NCBI GenBank assembly: GCA_033964015.1
Contig: CM066918.1
Location: 20,977,387 to 21,041,386, forward strand
Direction: 5' to 3'
Length of the DNA stretch: 64,000 nucleotides
From: Scolanthus callimorphus
Lineage: Eukaryota > Cnidaria > Anthozoa > Actiniaria > Edwardsiidae
Shown here piece by piece: positions 1-10,805 of this stretch. Made by a program: the position numbers and the translations under genes. The stretch's first letter is position 1, and the number at the start of each line of letters is the position of its first letter. The notes under the pieces are model-generated. The model saw nothing but the letters and a program-made list of their open reading frames with translations. It had not been told where the DNA came from and searched no databases.

Positions 1-2
1 CC

Positions 3-176
3 TGCGTGAAAGAACGGAATGGTGATCGTGTATTTGTTGGCTGGGAAGGCTTTGGTGAGGAACACGATACTTGGATTTCACTGGCAGAAAACCCAGAATT
101 GTCGAGCTACTTGTTTTCCAATACTGGTAATCCCGACAGTAGAGCCGTGGCAAAGTCCTCTTTTTACCGTCTCTGA
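3..176 (+). CDS. Chromodomain fragment, partial at 5' end
   Basis: The reading frame is open from the window edge to a TGA at 174-176. It contains a chromodomain-like core (VGWEGFGEEHDTWISL), which matches the family pattern of hydrophobic-W-x-G-[YF]-x-x-x-H-[DN]-T-W. Chromodomains bind methylated histone tails. In cnidarian genomes they often end retroelement integrases or sit in repetitive gene families. After the stop, another frame continues with SSEETELWLVKN, which is also encoded at about 10.56 kb, so the exon may be longer with one frameshift. The gene body lies outside the window. The family is recognised by motif only, and a cellular chromobox gene cannot be excluded. Confidence 0.45.
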   Translation, partial: CVKERNGDRVFVGWEGFGEEHDTWISLAENPELSSYLFSNTGNPDSRAVAKSSFYRL

Positions 177-430
177 GCAGCGAGGAAACGGAACTGTGGC
201 TCGTAAAAAACGTCGTGTTCGACGAGCTGCATATTCCGACGGACTCCCAAGAATGACACTGGTCTTTCTAGGAGAGTCCAGGTAAAAGTCCCGTTTTCAA
301 AGAAAGCCTTTACGACTTTTTTTGGAAAAGGGACTTTTCCCCTCGCTGCCGAGAGGGGACTTGACTTCTCGGGTGATCATAATGTCAAGTTTTCCTGCAC
401 TACTGTCGAGATTGCCACGATTGCCACAGA
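155..430 (+). repeat. Dispersed repeat, copy 1 (pairs with 10560-10805)
   Basis: This stretch is clearly similar to 10560-10805. Shared parts are AGCAGCGAGGA, a splice-donor-like CAGGTAAAAGTCCC, AAAAGGGACTTTTCCCCTCGC and a tail around TCAAGTTYTCCTRCACTACT. The similarity crosses from coding-like sequence into what looks like intron, so this is a duplicated DNA segment, not only a shared exon. Nothing further is recognised between 430 and 650. Confidence 0.7.
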
Positions 431-656
431 CAAAGTTTTGTGACTCCCTTCTTGTCTAACTCGCGGGCGCAAGTTCAATTTTTGCGACTAACATTTTAGA
501 AAATGCGACTAGAATTTTGAAACTTGTCACAAATTTTCGACTGGACTTTTTTAAATTTGCAGCCCTGATTTGATGTTTACATAAATCTCCCTAACAACCA
601 TATTATTTTGTCCTTTATAGTGAGACCCCATACTTAAAAAACAAGGGAGAACATAC

Positions 657-3600
657 CTCATCAAAAGTGGCATTTCTGAAGTCTTTCCCCCATTTAATAG
701 CTCGTCTCTTCAAGATAGATGGTTCTAGCCATGCCTTGTCACCAGGAACAGAAGTAATGGCATCAGCAAGGACTATGAAGCCCTTCCACACTGCCTGGAG
801 GTCATCTACGTCTAGTAACTTTCTTTGAGATGACTGGACACTGGATGCCTAGAAGGCAAAACATTAGATAAATAGGCAGTATTTAATATTATATTGTTTA
901 ATTTTGAACATGAAAACATCACACATGAAATTAATAGTTATGAAACAGCACCTGAATTTTGAGCATAACTTACAAGGGAAGGGGGAGGGCAAGACATTAT
1001 TTATTAGAGACCTTTGTCTGACAAGTTTGTGGGACACCTCATTAGCACTGAATTTTGTGGTCCATTAGTTATAATATGCTTAACTTAATAAGATATTGAA
1101 AGTAGTGAAGTCATGTTTTTTAAATCAAACCTGCTTTCTGTTAATTCCCATAATTGCATTCCTTGTGTGCGCAGCATCAAAACAATCCATAACAAACTCC
1201 CCCATTAGGGACTTGAACAGATGGCAGTGAAAGAGGGACCAGAAAATCTAAACTAAACAAGACTATGAATGTACTTACATGGAACTCTATATTATGCTTG
1301 GTAAGGTGGTCTTTTACCCTGCCCCTTAGAATGTCCTTGGTCCCCGACACTGGAAGGCTATACTTTTTGCACAGCTCCTGGAGTTGGCTACGGGTTAAGC
1401 AGTCAATTGAGGTTCTGGATTTGTCCTCCATGTTGTTTAGGAAGGCCCGTAAATTTAGATTTCTGACCACAGTGTCTACATCATCACCTGAAAAATTGCA
1501 TAAGGCGATTTAATTCGAACAACACTAGTGATTCATACACTAGTGATTTTGATTGGTCTAGAGAGAAGCTTGCATTGATCAGCAAGCTTCTAAATTAAAT
1601 GTTCAACTTTTTCTTTGTGTGATTTTTCTGCAATGTTGTGCGATGTTCTGCAAAATTGTGTTCACTTACCAGTGAACAAAAGATGAATAAAAAAATACCC
1701 TAACACATGTAGAGGTTGTGTGAACTATACATGCATTTTTCAGTAGTTATAAATTTTTAGTTGTGAAGTAAAATTTTGCCATACAAAACACATAGTGTAA
1801 AAAATTCTTACAGTCAAGGGAAGTCCACTTGGTCACAGTTCGGCCTCCATCATCCTGAACATCATTGAACTCAAAGTGAGCCCCTGCCATATAACAAATA
1901 CCAGCCATTTATAATTCGTCTGTCACATGCAGAACAGTATCTAGCCTGGCATTTGCACATTTCTGCTGACCCAAGAAGCCCCGAAACCTGGAGATTGTGT
2001 TTCAATGTCCAATAGTTACTGCATCACAATAATGCTGGTGAAATACAGTACAGAATGTATAAAAAGAAATAACAATTTTTCCAGGAGATTAAGAGTTTAA
2101 ACCTGAAGTTGCCTGCAAAATATGGGGTCAGCAAGTATTGTCTTGAGTACATCCATCCATCAGTATAACAAAAATTGCTTTCAATTTCACTAACGAATCC
2201 TTTGCATCTCTGCCTCCATTTCCTTCTTCTTTTTCTGCTCTATTGCCCAGGCTGCAGCCTGCAAAAATTCAATTTGGCATAAGATTATTTTCAAACCTGT
2301 ATAGTTAAAAGGCATTTGGAACCTTTTTATTGCGAAAATCATGTCCATTGCATTGAAGATCTACTCATATTTACTTGGTTCGTCAGTTTCCCTCCAATCC
2401 TCAACTTTAAATGGAGGGTGTCAGGAGCCGTGTCTTTCGGCTCTACCGGGACAAGAGGAATCCGAGCAACTCCAATCCGTGCTTGTGGGGTGGGTTTCAG
2501 TGCCAGCTCTTTACACTGTGCAAGGGTGGGGTAATTGGCCATTCTGCAACTGAAAGTTGAAAAATTCCGAAGCCAAGTCTTAGTAAGAAACGACCAAAGA
2601 CTATTCACTATTAGCTCAAGATTCCATTGCAAGGAGTGTCTGTGACCCAAAGCTTATCTTTTTTAAAGAAATTGATGATAAGGATATGAATCTGAGATAT
2701 GATTGAACAAAACTATTTCAATCAATGTATTAATTCTACCATAAAATGCTGCAAAATCAATTTTTCTAAGACATTTAGATTACCTGAGTTAACTGAGCTT
2801 ATTATAATAATTTTAAATTTAGTTAATTTAATTTTAAATTCTAGAGGGGGATGGAGATTTTCTGGAATTACATAAAAGGGAGTTGGCATTAATTAGACAA
2901 AACATACTTGAGAAGTCCTTTATTTTATCCTTATTGGATAAGTGCACCAGAGGCAGAAGTGAAATGAGGAGGGGGCATTTATCCCAAGTAGAAGTGCAGC
3001 ACATTTCCAGTCAGTACACATTTTCCTATAAAAAAACAGTATTTTAACAATCACACTTTGTCAAACTTTGATAAACTGTTTTTAATCATGGGGTTGCTGG
3101 GCTAGCATAACTGGCTTAACAAATGAGTATGGTAAGCACAGTATGGTAAGACAAAAGACAACATCCCTGATGATAAAATTATTTCCTTGACACATCCTTG
3201 TGGCAGACAGGGTCTCAGGCTCACATATACAATGTGCCCTTTTAAAGTCATTCAGGTTGTTTGGCACATTAATTGCAAAAATAGTGTTTGATTAATTTGT
3301 TTTTAATCCAACTTACCACTTGATGGAAACATGCCTGCCATTTAACACAATTCCTTCTCCTGCTCTGAGAACAACTCTTTTAATGACGTTTCCATCTGCT
3401 CGTAAGACTCCTTGCCTAAAAGGTGTTAGTGAGAGGTAAAACAAATTAGTGAGAGGTAAAACATTCTGTGAATTCTCACAAAAATATCAGATGCCATATC
3501 TATCATATTTTGAGAAGACCTTATTTTAGCCTTTTCTACAATTTTATCCTATTTTTTGGATTTATTTACATGCTCATTGTTCAATGCTCAAGGAGCTATG

Positions 3601-4157
3601 ACTTTCTATTCCCAATCAAAACATTACACTTTTTCTTTGTGACTCAATAACAAACAGCAACAGTAAAAAATTAACATACCATCAAATATGGAAAGACAGT
3701 ACTCCTTGTCAGGACTCCCAACTTCTTCATTGATTATAGTGAGCGTCATCATGGCACTACCAAGTTTTTTTTGTGGTACGTCTCCCATCGCCAGAAAATC
3801 TATCAACAGAGACATATAATATGAAACAATGATTTTTGTGATGCAGGTCATTCTGGCACTTACAGTGTAAGTTGTTGCTTCCCCTGGTAGTTCTGTAATA
3901 TGTGAAACTGTAAATTACTTGATGCAACATTGTTTAATGTACCTTAAATTAAGCACAGAACTGCTGTCTAGCAGTTTTTTAATGGCTGTGTCTTGAGCTA
4001 GATAGACCAGCAGGTCACTGATTTTCCTGGTGCATCCTTTAATTGGCATGCCTTCAGTGACTCTCCTTCGGCTCGTGTCTTTCAAGTTTTGATCAGTTCT
4101 CCCAACATGCCCCTCGTGTTTGTAGGAAAGCAGAGAGCACGCGGAAAGTACTTTTAT
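657..4157 (-). CDS. Multi-exon repetitive gene with SAP domain, copy 1 (3' end outside window)
   Basis: Minus-strand exons with good GT-AG borders are approximately 3943-4157, 3680-3799, 3317-3415, 2375-2549, 2195-2258, 1812-1883, 1279-1487 and 657-848. Phases agree from 2375-2549 down to 657. The exon at 1279-1487 encodes a SAP-like DNA-binding motif (SRTSIDCLTRSQLQELCKKY then GTKDILRGRVKDHL). The exon at 2375-2549 has the motif PDTLHLKLRIGGKLTNQ. The exon at 3317-3415 reads DGKESYEQMETSLKELFSEQ and then needs a one-base frame change to reach NGRHVSIKW, so this copy may be dead. I recall this as a repetitive invertebrate family without an assigned function, probably transposon derived. A second copy lies at 13.9-20.2 kb with exons of the same length. 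The role in DNA binding is inferred from SAP alone. Confidence 0.6.
2560..2830. repeat. Diverged relative of the 381-bp MITE
   Basis: The order of short blocks (AGCTCAAGATTCC, GATATGAAT, GATATGATTGAACAAA, CCATAAAATG, CTGAGTTAAC) matches the interior of the MITE at 6664-7044. The termini are missing or unrecognisable. It lies in the intron between exons 3317-3415 and 2375-2549 of the SAP gene. Confidence 0.5.
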
Positions 4158-4267
4158 TGCTTAATTAAATTATGAACTCACACTTCTAAAAATGCTATTA
4201 AGAAATTTCAATTTTATAATATTTTATTGTGATCCTTCTTCTGAATTCTCTCTCAAACTTTATAACT

Positions 4268-4541
4268 CAGTCTTTGTGAAATTTGACAAACCTTTTTTTT
4301 ACTTTCCATCCTGGTGGGAGCTTAGAAAACTCCGATTTCAGCCATGTTTTGATTTCTTGTTTTTTGTGACTTTTCCGAGAAGTTGTTAGGTCATTAAAAC
4401 TTTTTTTACTTGTCCGAAATGGAGTTTTGCACTTTTTGCACTCTTTTTCTCTTGAAGACTCTGCTGGCGCTTTTCTTTTTCTAGGCACTGTCAATGGTTC
4501 TTCATTTTCAGTGTCTGTCGAACTTTGACTTTCAGTGAGGT
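4268..4541 (-). CDS. Basic lysine/serine-rich exon, possible upstream exon of the SAP gene
   Basis: An open frame starts after a good acceptor (TGTACAG) and reads NLTESQSSTDTENEEPLTVP, then a basic tract with CKKCKTPFR, and ends near a GTAAAA donor. It is on the same strand as, and about 110 bp upstream of, the first clear exon of the SAP gene, so it may be its N-terminal region. The basic and CxxC content suggests a nuclear protein. No domain is recognised and splicing is not proven. Confidence 0.35.
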
Positions 4542-5289
4542 TATCTGTACAGCTTTAGCCAATAAAATTTAACGGTTTCCCCAAAAAGAAATGAAAATCT
4601 GCCCTCCTGCATCTACAGCCGCCATTTTCTTTCTTCTAGGGAGGGAGCGATAAAGTGCAATCCACTTTTGAAAATCCTGCTCAAAATTTAGAAAGCCGCG
4701 TAGCATGTACATATTTGGAAGGGACTTGAGAAAATGGCGGGAAAACAAGGTCAGGTAAAGCGCAAAAAGCATGTAAATCAGGCAAAAAGAACTGAGAATA
4801 CTTATCTTTGTCACTGAAGTTCACCATTTTCCCTTCGTTGCAAACACCAGAAGAAGATATAAAAACCGTCAGATCCTGGAAATATACATATTTTCTCCAC
4901 CAAAAAGCACCACAGATAAGGAGAATGAGGTTTTCTACTCCCTGACTGGCATAAAATCTTGAATCGTTGAGTATAGAAGGTATTTTGTTCACTTTAAATT
5001 GTAGAAGCTCCATATATTAGACTTTCTCGTCCGCCATGTTTTTATCGCAAGAACCACAGGGAAACCATCAGGGGTTAATATCCAGCATTAGGTACCAGTC
5101 CCCTATTATTGCAGATAAAACGACAGGCCTTTCCTGATATGTGAAATTTATAACACTCAAATTAAATTTGATTGCTTTTGGTGTAGTGAAATGTCTCATG
5201 TAATTAATTATAAAGTAGAAACATAATTTTTCAGTTCTCTGATATTTTCTCCGTCGCGAATCACACCCCCGGGCCCCTCTTCATTCATG
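4542..5289. other. Upstream region, mostly unassigned
   Basis: A short minus-strand start at about 4829 (MVNFSDKDK) resembles the start of the 219-residue gene at 55223 (MANFSDEHV), including its DNA. It could be a first exon of the SAP gene or a shared promoter-proximal repeat. From about 5014 to 5289 I see only AT-rich sequence. Confidence 0.3.
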
Positions 5290-6381
5290 TCATCATTATT
5301 TTCTTTAAATTCCCTGTTATCCGCATTGTCAATGCAAAAGTTATGCAGTACGATGCATGCCAGAGCCATGTCGTTTACCACTGGTACATTACTATCTATT
5401 TTATCCGCAAGAATACGCCATCGATTCTTTAGAATCCCAAATGCACACGCGACTGCTACACGCGCGGCAGTACACTTTATAACCCATGGGGATAAAATAG
5501 GTATGGCCCAATTTCCGAACTTATCACAGCAACAGTCGGCTGTGTTAATACATCCCGTTTTTTTGCACGTCGGTACAATAAACTGTTGCGTAGTACACGT
5601 GCATCGTGCATACAGCCAGGGTAACCAACAGAAACGTCAAGAAACCGTCGTCTCCCATCTGCTGCAGCTGGTACCGGCTAAAGTAATCAACTGCATCCTC
5701 CGGAGGGGCTCTTGAGTCCCATCTATAGCCCCAACTACATTGGGAAGATCCGATAGATCCTCGAACGTTGTCCGCGCAGCTATAACTTCGTCTCGTGTCT
5801 CAAGAAATCGAATAAACTGATCCTTTACTTCGAGCAAGGCTGATATCACATCTTCCACTGTTTCAAAAACGGTACTTGTGCCAACATTAAAGCACGGTCC
5901 AATGGCAACAAACGCGCTGCCATGAGCTAATCGAAGTAGTCCAATTGCTAGAACTTTTTCAGGAGGTAAACATTGCCTAATGTTAGTATTCTGTCTTACT
6001 AATCGCGGTCCTAAAAGGCCTACCAGTCGTGTGAATGTCTCTCTCCATTCGCAGTTGACCTTTAAAATACTCATCAGGTATTCTGTGATCATTGTAGTGA
6101 ATTTCAAATCGTGAACCTTGTGGTCTCGGTAAAACCCTGCGTCGCCGAAGTCCACGCCTGTGAACTCGTCTTTCTAGATTTCGTAACTGGATGTGTGCTA
6201 GACAGAACACCATAACTAATCTATTCATTTCATTATTCAGCTGAAAACAATGAAAAGCAAACGCTGCAAATAGCAGCTTCTTGGGAGCATGATTTCGAAA
6301 TTCGACACGTAGATTTTTCCAAAGAAACTTCGCGGCAAATTGATCCCCTAACCTAAGAAAACAATCATGTAAACTTGACAT
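5290..6381 (-). pseudogene. PIF/Harbinger transposase, frameshifted
   Basis: DDE transposase of the HARBI1 type (DDE_Tnp_4 family) in three frames. From the N-terminus: GLLGPRLVRQNTNIRQCLPP and the helix-turn-helix-like ALEVKD/TSTVFETVEDV region. Next comes LPNVVGAIDGT with the first catalytic Asp, about 5725. Then DVSVGYPGCMHDARVLRNS with the second Asp, about 5600. The C-terminal block is AFGILKNRWRIL, about 5440. In the last block the family's catalytic Glu (usually ENAFG or ERAFG) reads ACAFG, so the third acidic residue is lost. At least two frameshifts separate the blocks. Active relatives cut and paste DNA with 3-bp target duplications. Terminal inverted repeats were not identified. 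Confidence 0.85.
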
Positions 6382-6663
6382 TCGACACTGCGAATCCTTA
6401 TCTCAATTGTCTCGAGTTGTTCAGACAAGTTCTACATTCAGAAATATCTCCCAAAATATGGACATTTCAGTACCGTGCGAATGGTGCCTTACTTACATTG
6501 CAAAGAACTCTCTCCTGATGCTGACTGACCAGCCATTCCTCTAAGTCATGATATTATGTGAACCAAAGTTTAATTACCTTTTTTGTGTCATAAATTGGCT
6601 GAGATATGAATTTTCAAAACCTCGTATTCTGGCTTACCTTTTACAAAGAAATGTATGGGCAAA

Positions 6664-7044
6664 GACAGAGCGGAAATGACCAAAAATGAAATGTCTAACT
6701 TCGCCATATTTAAATATATAAGCTCAAGATTCCGTATACGAAGAGTTTCTATGACCAAACGCATAATTCCAAATTTTCAAGAAATTTGAAGAATATGAAT
6801 TTTAGATATGATTGAACAAAGTTTGCGAACTCCTGATCAAAGTACCAATTCTCCCATAAAATGGCACAGAAACCAGAGTTTAAAGCCTAATATCTCAAAG
6901 ACGTATCCATTAGAAAAAAGTCATTTTTGATATTTTGTTTCTAATAAGACAAGGAGTCTTTATGCAAAAAATCAAGCTTATCTGAGTTAACCTGACCTTA
7001 TTATTTGAAATTTAGTGATCTAAACAGGTCGTTTCCGCTCTGTC
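6664..7044. mobile_element. 381-bp MITE, copy A
   Basis: The ends are perfect or near-perfect inverted repeats: GACAGAGCGGAAATGACC at the left, GGTCGTTTCCGCTCTGTC at the right. It is flanked by the 9-bp direct repeat ATGGGCAAA (6655-6663 and 7045-7053). There is no coding sequence. The same element, in opposite orientation and also 381 bp, lies at 32514-32894. Nine-base target duplications fit a Mutator-like or Merlin-like parent; the superfamily is an inference. Confidence 0.9.
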
Positions 7045-7078
7045 ATGGGCAAATACGTCAAGTCGAGACTGGACGGGC

Positions 7079-7345
7079 ATCGTCCACCCTCGTTCCTTAG
7101 TTTTGAAAATTCATATCACGTCAGTTTTCAAGCAATCTTCACCAAACTTTGCAATTTTACTAATACGGATGTGTGGAATTCAAAACTGGATTTATTTTCT
7201 GATAACTATTAATCGTCCACCCTCGTTCCTTAGTTTTGAAAATTCATATCACGTCAGTTTTCAAGCACTCTTCACCAAACTTTGCAATTTTACTAATACG
7301 GATGTGTAGAATTCAAAACTGGATTTTATTTTCTGATAACTATTA
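7079..7345. repeat. Tandem duplication, two units of about 133 bp
   Basis: Two nearly identical head-to-tail units start with ATCGTCCACCCTCGTTCC at 7079 and 7212 and differ at only a few positions. The array begins 35 bp after the MITE and its target duplication. It has no coding content. Confidence 0.95.
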
Positions 7346-7399
7346 AATATTATTTATTAATTCAGCATGATAACGGCCTATCGCTGGTTGCATTTTTAA

Positions 7400-7690
7400 A
7401 CCGCACCTGGGGGTTGAGGACCTCCCTTAAAAAGATCTCCTCCCTGGAATTTCCAACCTCATAAAGTGCCCCCTAAAGTGTCCCTGGAATTTTTTTTTTT
7501 GTTCTTGCAAAATATCCCTGGAAAGTTGCCTTATTTTTTGATAACAATGTCCCTGGAAAGTTGCCTTTTTTTATCCCTCCCCCTTGGAATTTCCAGTCTC
7601 CAGACGCACCCCCTCCCGTGGAATTTCCAGAGTCCAACACAACCCCCCTGGAAAATTTTCCATAGTTCTTCAAACCCCCCTGTGCGGTTT
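7400..7690. repeat. Degenerate CCCTGGAATTTCC array
   Basis: Irregular repetition of a motif close to CCCTGGAAWTTTCC with C-rich spacers. Open frames across it on both strands are side effects of composition. The stretch from 7700 to 8285 shows nothing I can name. Confidence 0.6.
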
Positions 7691-8285
7691 TAAAATGCAA
7701 TCAGCCAATACCATGGAACAGTTTTCTTCTGAAAACCTAACCAGACAACCAACTTGGTTAAAAAGGCAACAAGTGTAATTAATTTAAAGTTTAGAAATCA
7801 GTTACTCTCAACATTGCTCAAGATCCCAACTTCTGATATAAACCCTTCAGGATTAATGCCTATGTAAAAGTTCCAACAAAAATGCCTTGGTACAGGCTAA
7901 CAACTTCCAGTCTTTAATATGCAGAGGCTTAATATTTTCCCAAAGCTTAAAGAAGGAAAATAGGACTTTTGTTACTTATGTATACCTAGTAGAGAAATGA
8001 AACACTAAACAAACTGGGATTGTCATTGCCAAGATAAAGGCTTAAAATCTAGCATTATTGAACATAACATCAATATATAGAACAGCATCAGGCGAGTCAA
8101 GGTGATACAGCCATCATTAAGCCCTGGGTGGCGCAAAGGTAAACTAACTTAAGTAAATTTTTCTATAACAGAATCCTTAAAGAAATAAATATTTCGTTTA
8201 AAAATAAATAATGGATTGGAAAAATTATACATTGGGTAGCATCTTTGTATAAATTCATAACTGTTATTATTGCTTCATGTCAATA

Positions 8286-8612
8286 GACCCTTCCACGGTT
8301 TCTTGATCTTTTAAAATTGGCATTGACGAAATTCCATCACTACATCCCTAGAAAGAGCAGCCGGAAATTATTACATTTGGCATTTGTCAGGATGAAATGT
8401 TGTAAGTTGCTGAAGATACAGGCAACCTTTCTCCTCACTCGGACGAAATAGCATTAAATCTCGCGATTTCTCATGGCTGTCACTTCGCCATTTTACAAGT
8501 TTTCACTGTGAAACATGGCACATTTACTTATTTCCGGCTTCTCTGTTCAGTGATAAGGGTGGACTTTTGTGAACTTACTGATTGTAAAAGATCAAGAAAC
8601 AATGGAAGGGTT
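8286..8612. mobile_element. Putative TA-flanked MITE
   Basis: Inverted ends of about 27 bp (CCCTTCCA..GTTTCTTGATCTTTTA at the left, its complement at 8585-8612) with a TA dinucleotide on each side fit a Tc1/mariner-type non-autonomous element of about 327 bp. Another copy of the end (CCATGGAAGGGTTTA) occurs at about 8776, which may be a solo end. No coding sequence was found from 8613 to 9000. Confidence 0.5.
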
Positions 8613-9006
8613 TATATGTAGATGTTCAGGCAAGCCTGTGGCCGCGTAGCACTAAGTTCAACAGAGTGGAGAGAAGGAATTAAGCTTGTGTGAAAGCTAA
8701 CGTGCTAATGAAATGGTCCCATGTGTGCTTATGAGCGTTAGCCCTAGTAAGCGGAGAAAGAGAAAAAATCTCTGACCCCATGGAAGGGTTTATTTTATAA
8801 CACTATGTGTACTTCTAAAATGAGCAATGTTATACTACCATATTAGGGCAGTCCAAACTTGTGCACAAACATGGCACACTGTAAAAACCTCAGCAGTTTA
8901 AAACTTTGGTCTGTCCATGCGGCAGTTACCAAACTGCCAAAATATTCCCAAGTCCCACTTGTTAGTAATAAGTATTTTCACCTTGATTATCTGGGCAGTA
9001 AGGAAC

Positions 9007-9545
9007 TTAAGTGTAAGTTGGTGCACCATACATAGGAGCTGGGGTAGTTGCAAACCCAGAAGAGGATGGCTGATAGGCACTCGGTGTTGGTATCCCAGGT
9101 CTAGGTCCACCGATGCCTTCACTTACTAGCAGTTGCATCATCCGGAATTCGTGTTCACGTTGCTTGTCATTTTCATCTTTGAAAAAAGAAATGAGATCTT
9201 TTACTGGGTCATGTTCAACGGCTGTCTTCACGAGGTCTGCCACTGAGGTAAGGACATCATCTGTTGCCTTTCTTTTCGAGGTGCTCTCTTCTCAGGAACA
9301 AACATAGATTTGACACCAGTACTAGTTGCACAACCATCGGGCTTAACAGCACTTGCACAACCATCTGACCCAAAGGGCTCGCTGAGCACAGCACATGTAT
9401 CAGAGGCATTGTCAGTCAAGTTGCACTCCTTGTCTTGCTCTACTTGGGCAGAAGGTTCTATAGCTAATTCACGATTGCATGCGCCCCGAGATTTAACCAA
9501 GGGAAACAACATACTAAACCATTTGCCTTTTTTGTATTGAATTCT
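9007..9545 (-). pseudogene. Myb/SANT-like transposon companion protein, C-terminal part
   Basis: Two overlapping minus frames joined by a one-base shift near 9245. The upstream frame reads KFKKCIAECKRVALTVKTAT then WFSMLFPLVKSRGACN, and the downstream frame reads EESTSKRKATDDVLTSVADL then QREHEFRMMQLLV. The arrangement (basic helical block, acidic linker, KxREHEFRMMQLL-type helix) resembles the trihelix/Myb-like proteins encoded beside Harbinger transposases. A Harbinger relic lies downstream on the same strand. An in-frame stop occurs upstream at about 9632. A separate start (MADKFNDLF) at 10111 on the same strand could be its first exon. The identification is tentative. Confidence 0.4.
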
Positions 9546-9790
9546 GCTTATTCCGGTGGCGGTCTTTACCGTCAGGGCGACTCGTTTGCATTCCGCGATG
9601 CACTTTTTAAACTTTTCTCAAGTGAGGAGCTGTAAACCGGAATTTTTCACTCCCTTCACTTTTCTAGCGTTGATACCTACAATGACTTTTTTATAGAACA
9701 CGCTCGCCCCAAGCATGCGCACGCCATGCAAAAAACCGGTTTGAAAAGTTTTAATTTATTCTATAATTTATGCATCAGACTTGGCGCAAC

Positions 9791-9905
9791 GATGGCACGG
9801 CGTTTAGAGCCAAGTCGCGCTACAGTCGGGTAGCACGACAGAGGATGTCGAGCCCAATAGCTTGGTCGAACCGAATTAAAAATTGGCTCTAAACGTCGTG
9901 CTAGA
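9791..9905. repeat. Inverted repeat around GTTTAGAGCCAA
   Basis: GGCACGGCGTTTAGAGCCAA at about 9793 is mirrored by TTGGCTCTAAACGTCGTGCT at about 9883 with few mismatches. GTCGAGCYCAAT is repeated directly in the neighbourhood. It is probably a MITE remnant, and no target duplication was identified. Confidence 0.5.
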
Positions 9906-10434
9906 GTCGCACCAGCGTCGAGCTCAATCCAATATTTCGGTTCGGCACGACGCAGGCTCGATGTTTAGACTAGGCCTTACACTTCTGCCGCCGAATCAAA
10001 GTCAAAACGTATAAACTCGTTGTCTTTTCTTTCATCCTCGAGGACAGATTCATAACAAAATTGGATAAATCAAGCTGCAAGACGAATAAATCGTTGAACT
10101 TGTCCGCCATGTTCTTTTTCTGGAGATGTAGTTTTCCCACGTTTCCATGGCGATGCTGCTAGCATTCCATTACTAAAATTGATTTACATATGACCTTTCT
10201 TGATCAACTTAGCGGAAAGCGCAACGGGCATTGATGTGCGAAATCGCGTTAATTTATACAGCTTCATTCCCATCTCTCACACTTCCCTGGTATCATCTAT
10301 AAAAGTATAACTATTTTAAATAAAGAAAGTCCAGATTAAAAATTCTCGTATAAAAATCAATCCTATCAAGATAAACTTAGGCAAATGTTGTCGTTAATTG
10401 ACGCGCGCGGTATTGACCATATTAGGAGTTCCAA

Positions 10435-10678
10435 CATGTCGGACGAAGCAACACGACGAAGGGGAAGAGTCCGAAAGAGGCCAAACTATTTGGTTTTTGA
10501 AGGATTTCAAAGTCACCAAGAGTTGCTGAGCCTTATTTACGAGGAACCCAAATGGAAACTTGCCAACTCCTAGCAGCGAGGAGACGGAACGGTGGCTTGT
10601 TAAAAAACGCTGTGTTTGATGAGCTGCTGTTCCGGCGGACACCCGAGAATGACAGGGGACTTTCTCTGCGACTTCAGG
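10435..10678 (+). CDS. Putative first exon of a repetitive gene (basic N-terminus)
   Basis: ATG at 10435 opens MSDEATRRRGRVRKRPNYLV, a basic AT-hook-like start, and runs to a TAG. A one-base shift then gives SSEETERWLVKN and FDELLFRR, ending at a donor-like CAG|GTAAAAGT at about 10678. The second part is shared with 155-290, where it follows a chromodomain. A sequencing error or two small indels would explain the shifts. The product is not recognised. Confidence 0.35.
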
Positions 10679-10805
10679 TAAAAGTCCCTTTTTCAAATAA
10701 TGCATTTACAACATTCTTTGAAAAAGGGACTTTTCCCCTCGCTGCCGAGAGAGAACTTGACTTTTCCGGATCACGTAACGTCAAGTTCTCCTACACTACT
10801 GCCGA
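10560..10805 (+). repeat. Dispersed repeat, copy 2 (pairs with 155-430)
   Basis: See 155-430. In this copy the segment follows a basic first exon instead of a chromodomain, so the two copies share the 3' part and differ upstream. Confidence 0.7.

Noticed and set aside
3317..3415. Alternative frame GVLRADGNVIKRVVLRAG in an exon of the SAP gene
   Set aside because: The upstream exon's phase leads into KESYEQMETSLKELF, which also suits the family. The alternative frame is needed only for the last residues, so I treat it as a frameshift and not a second product.
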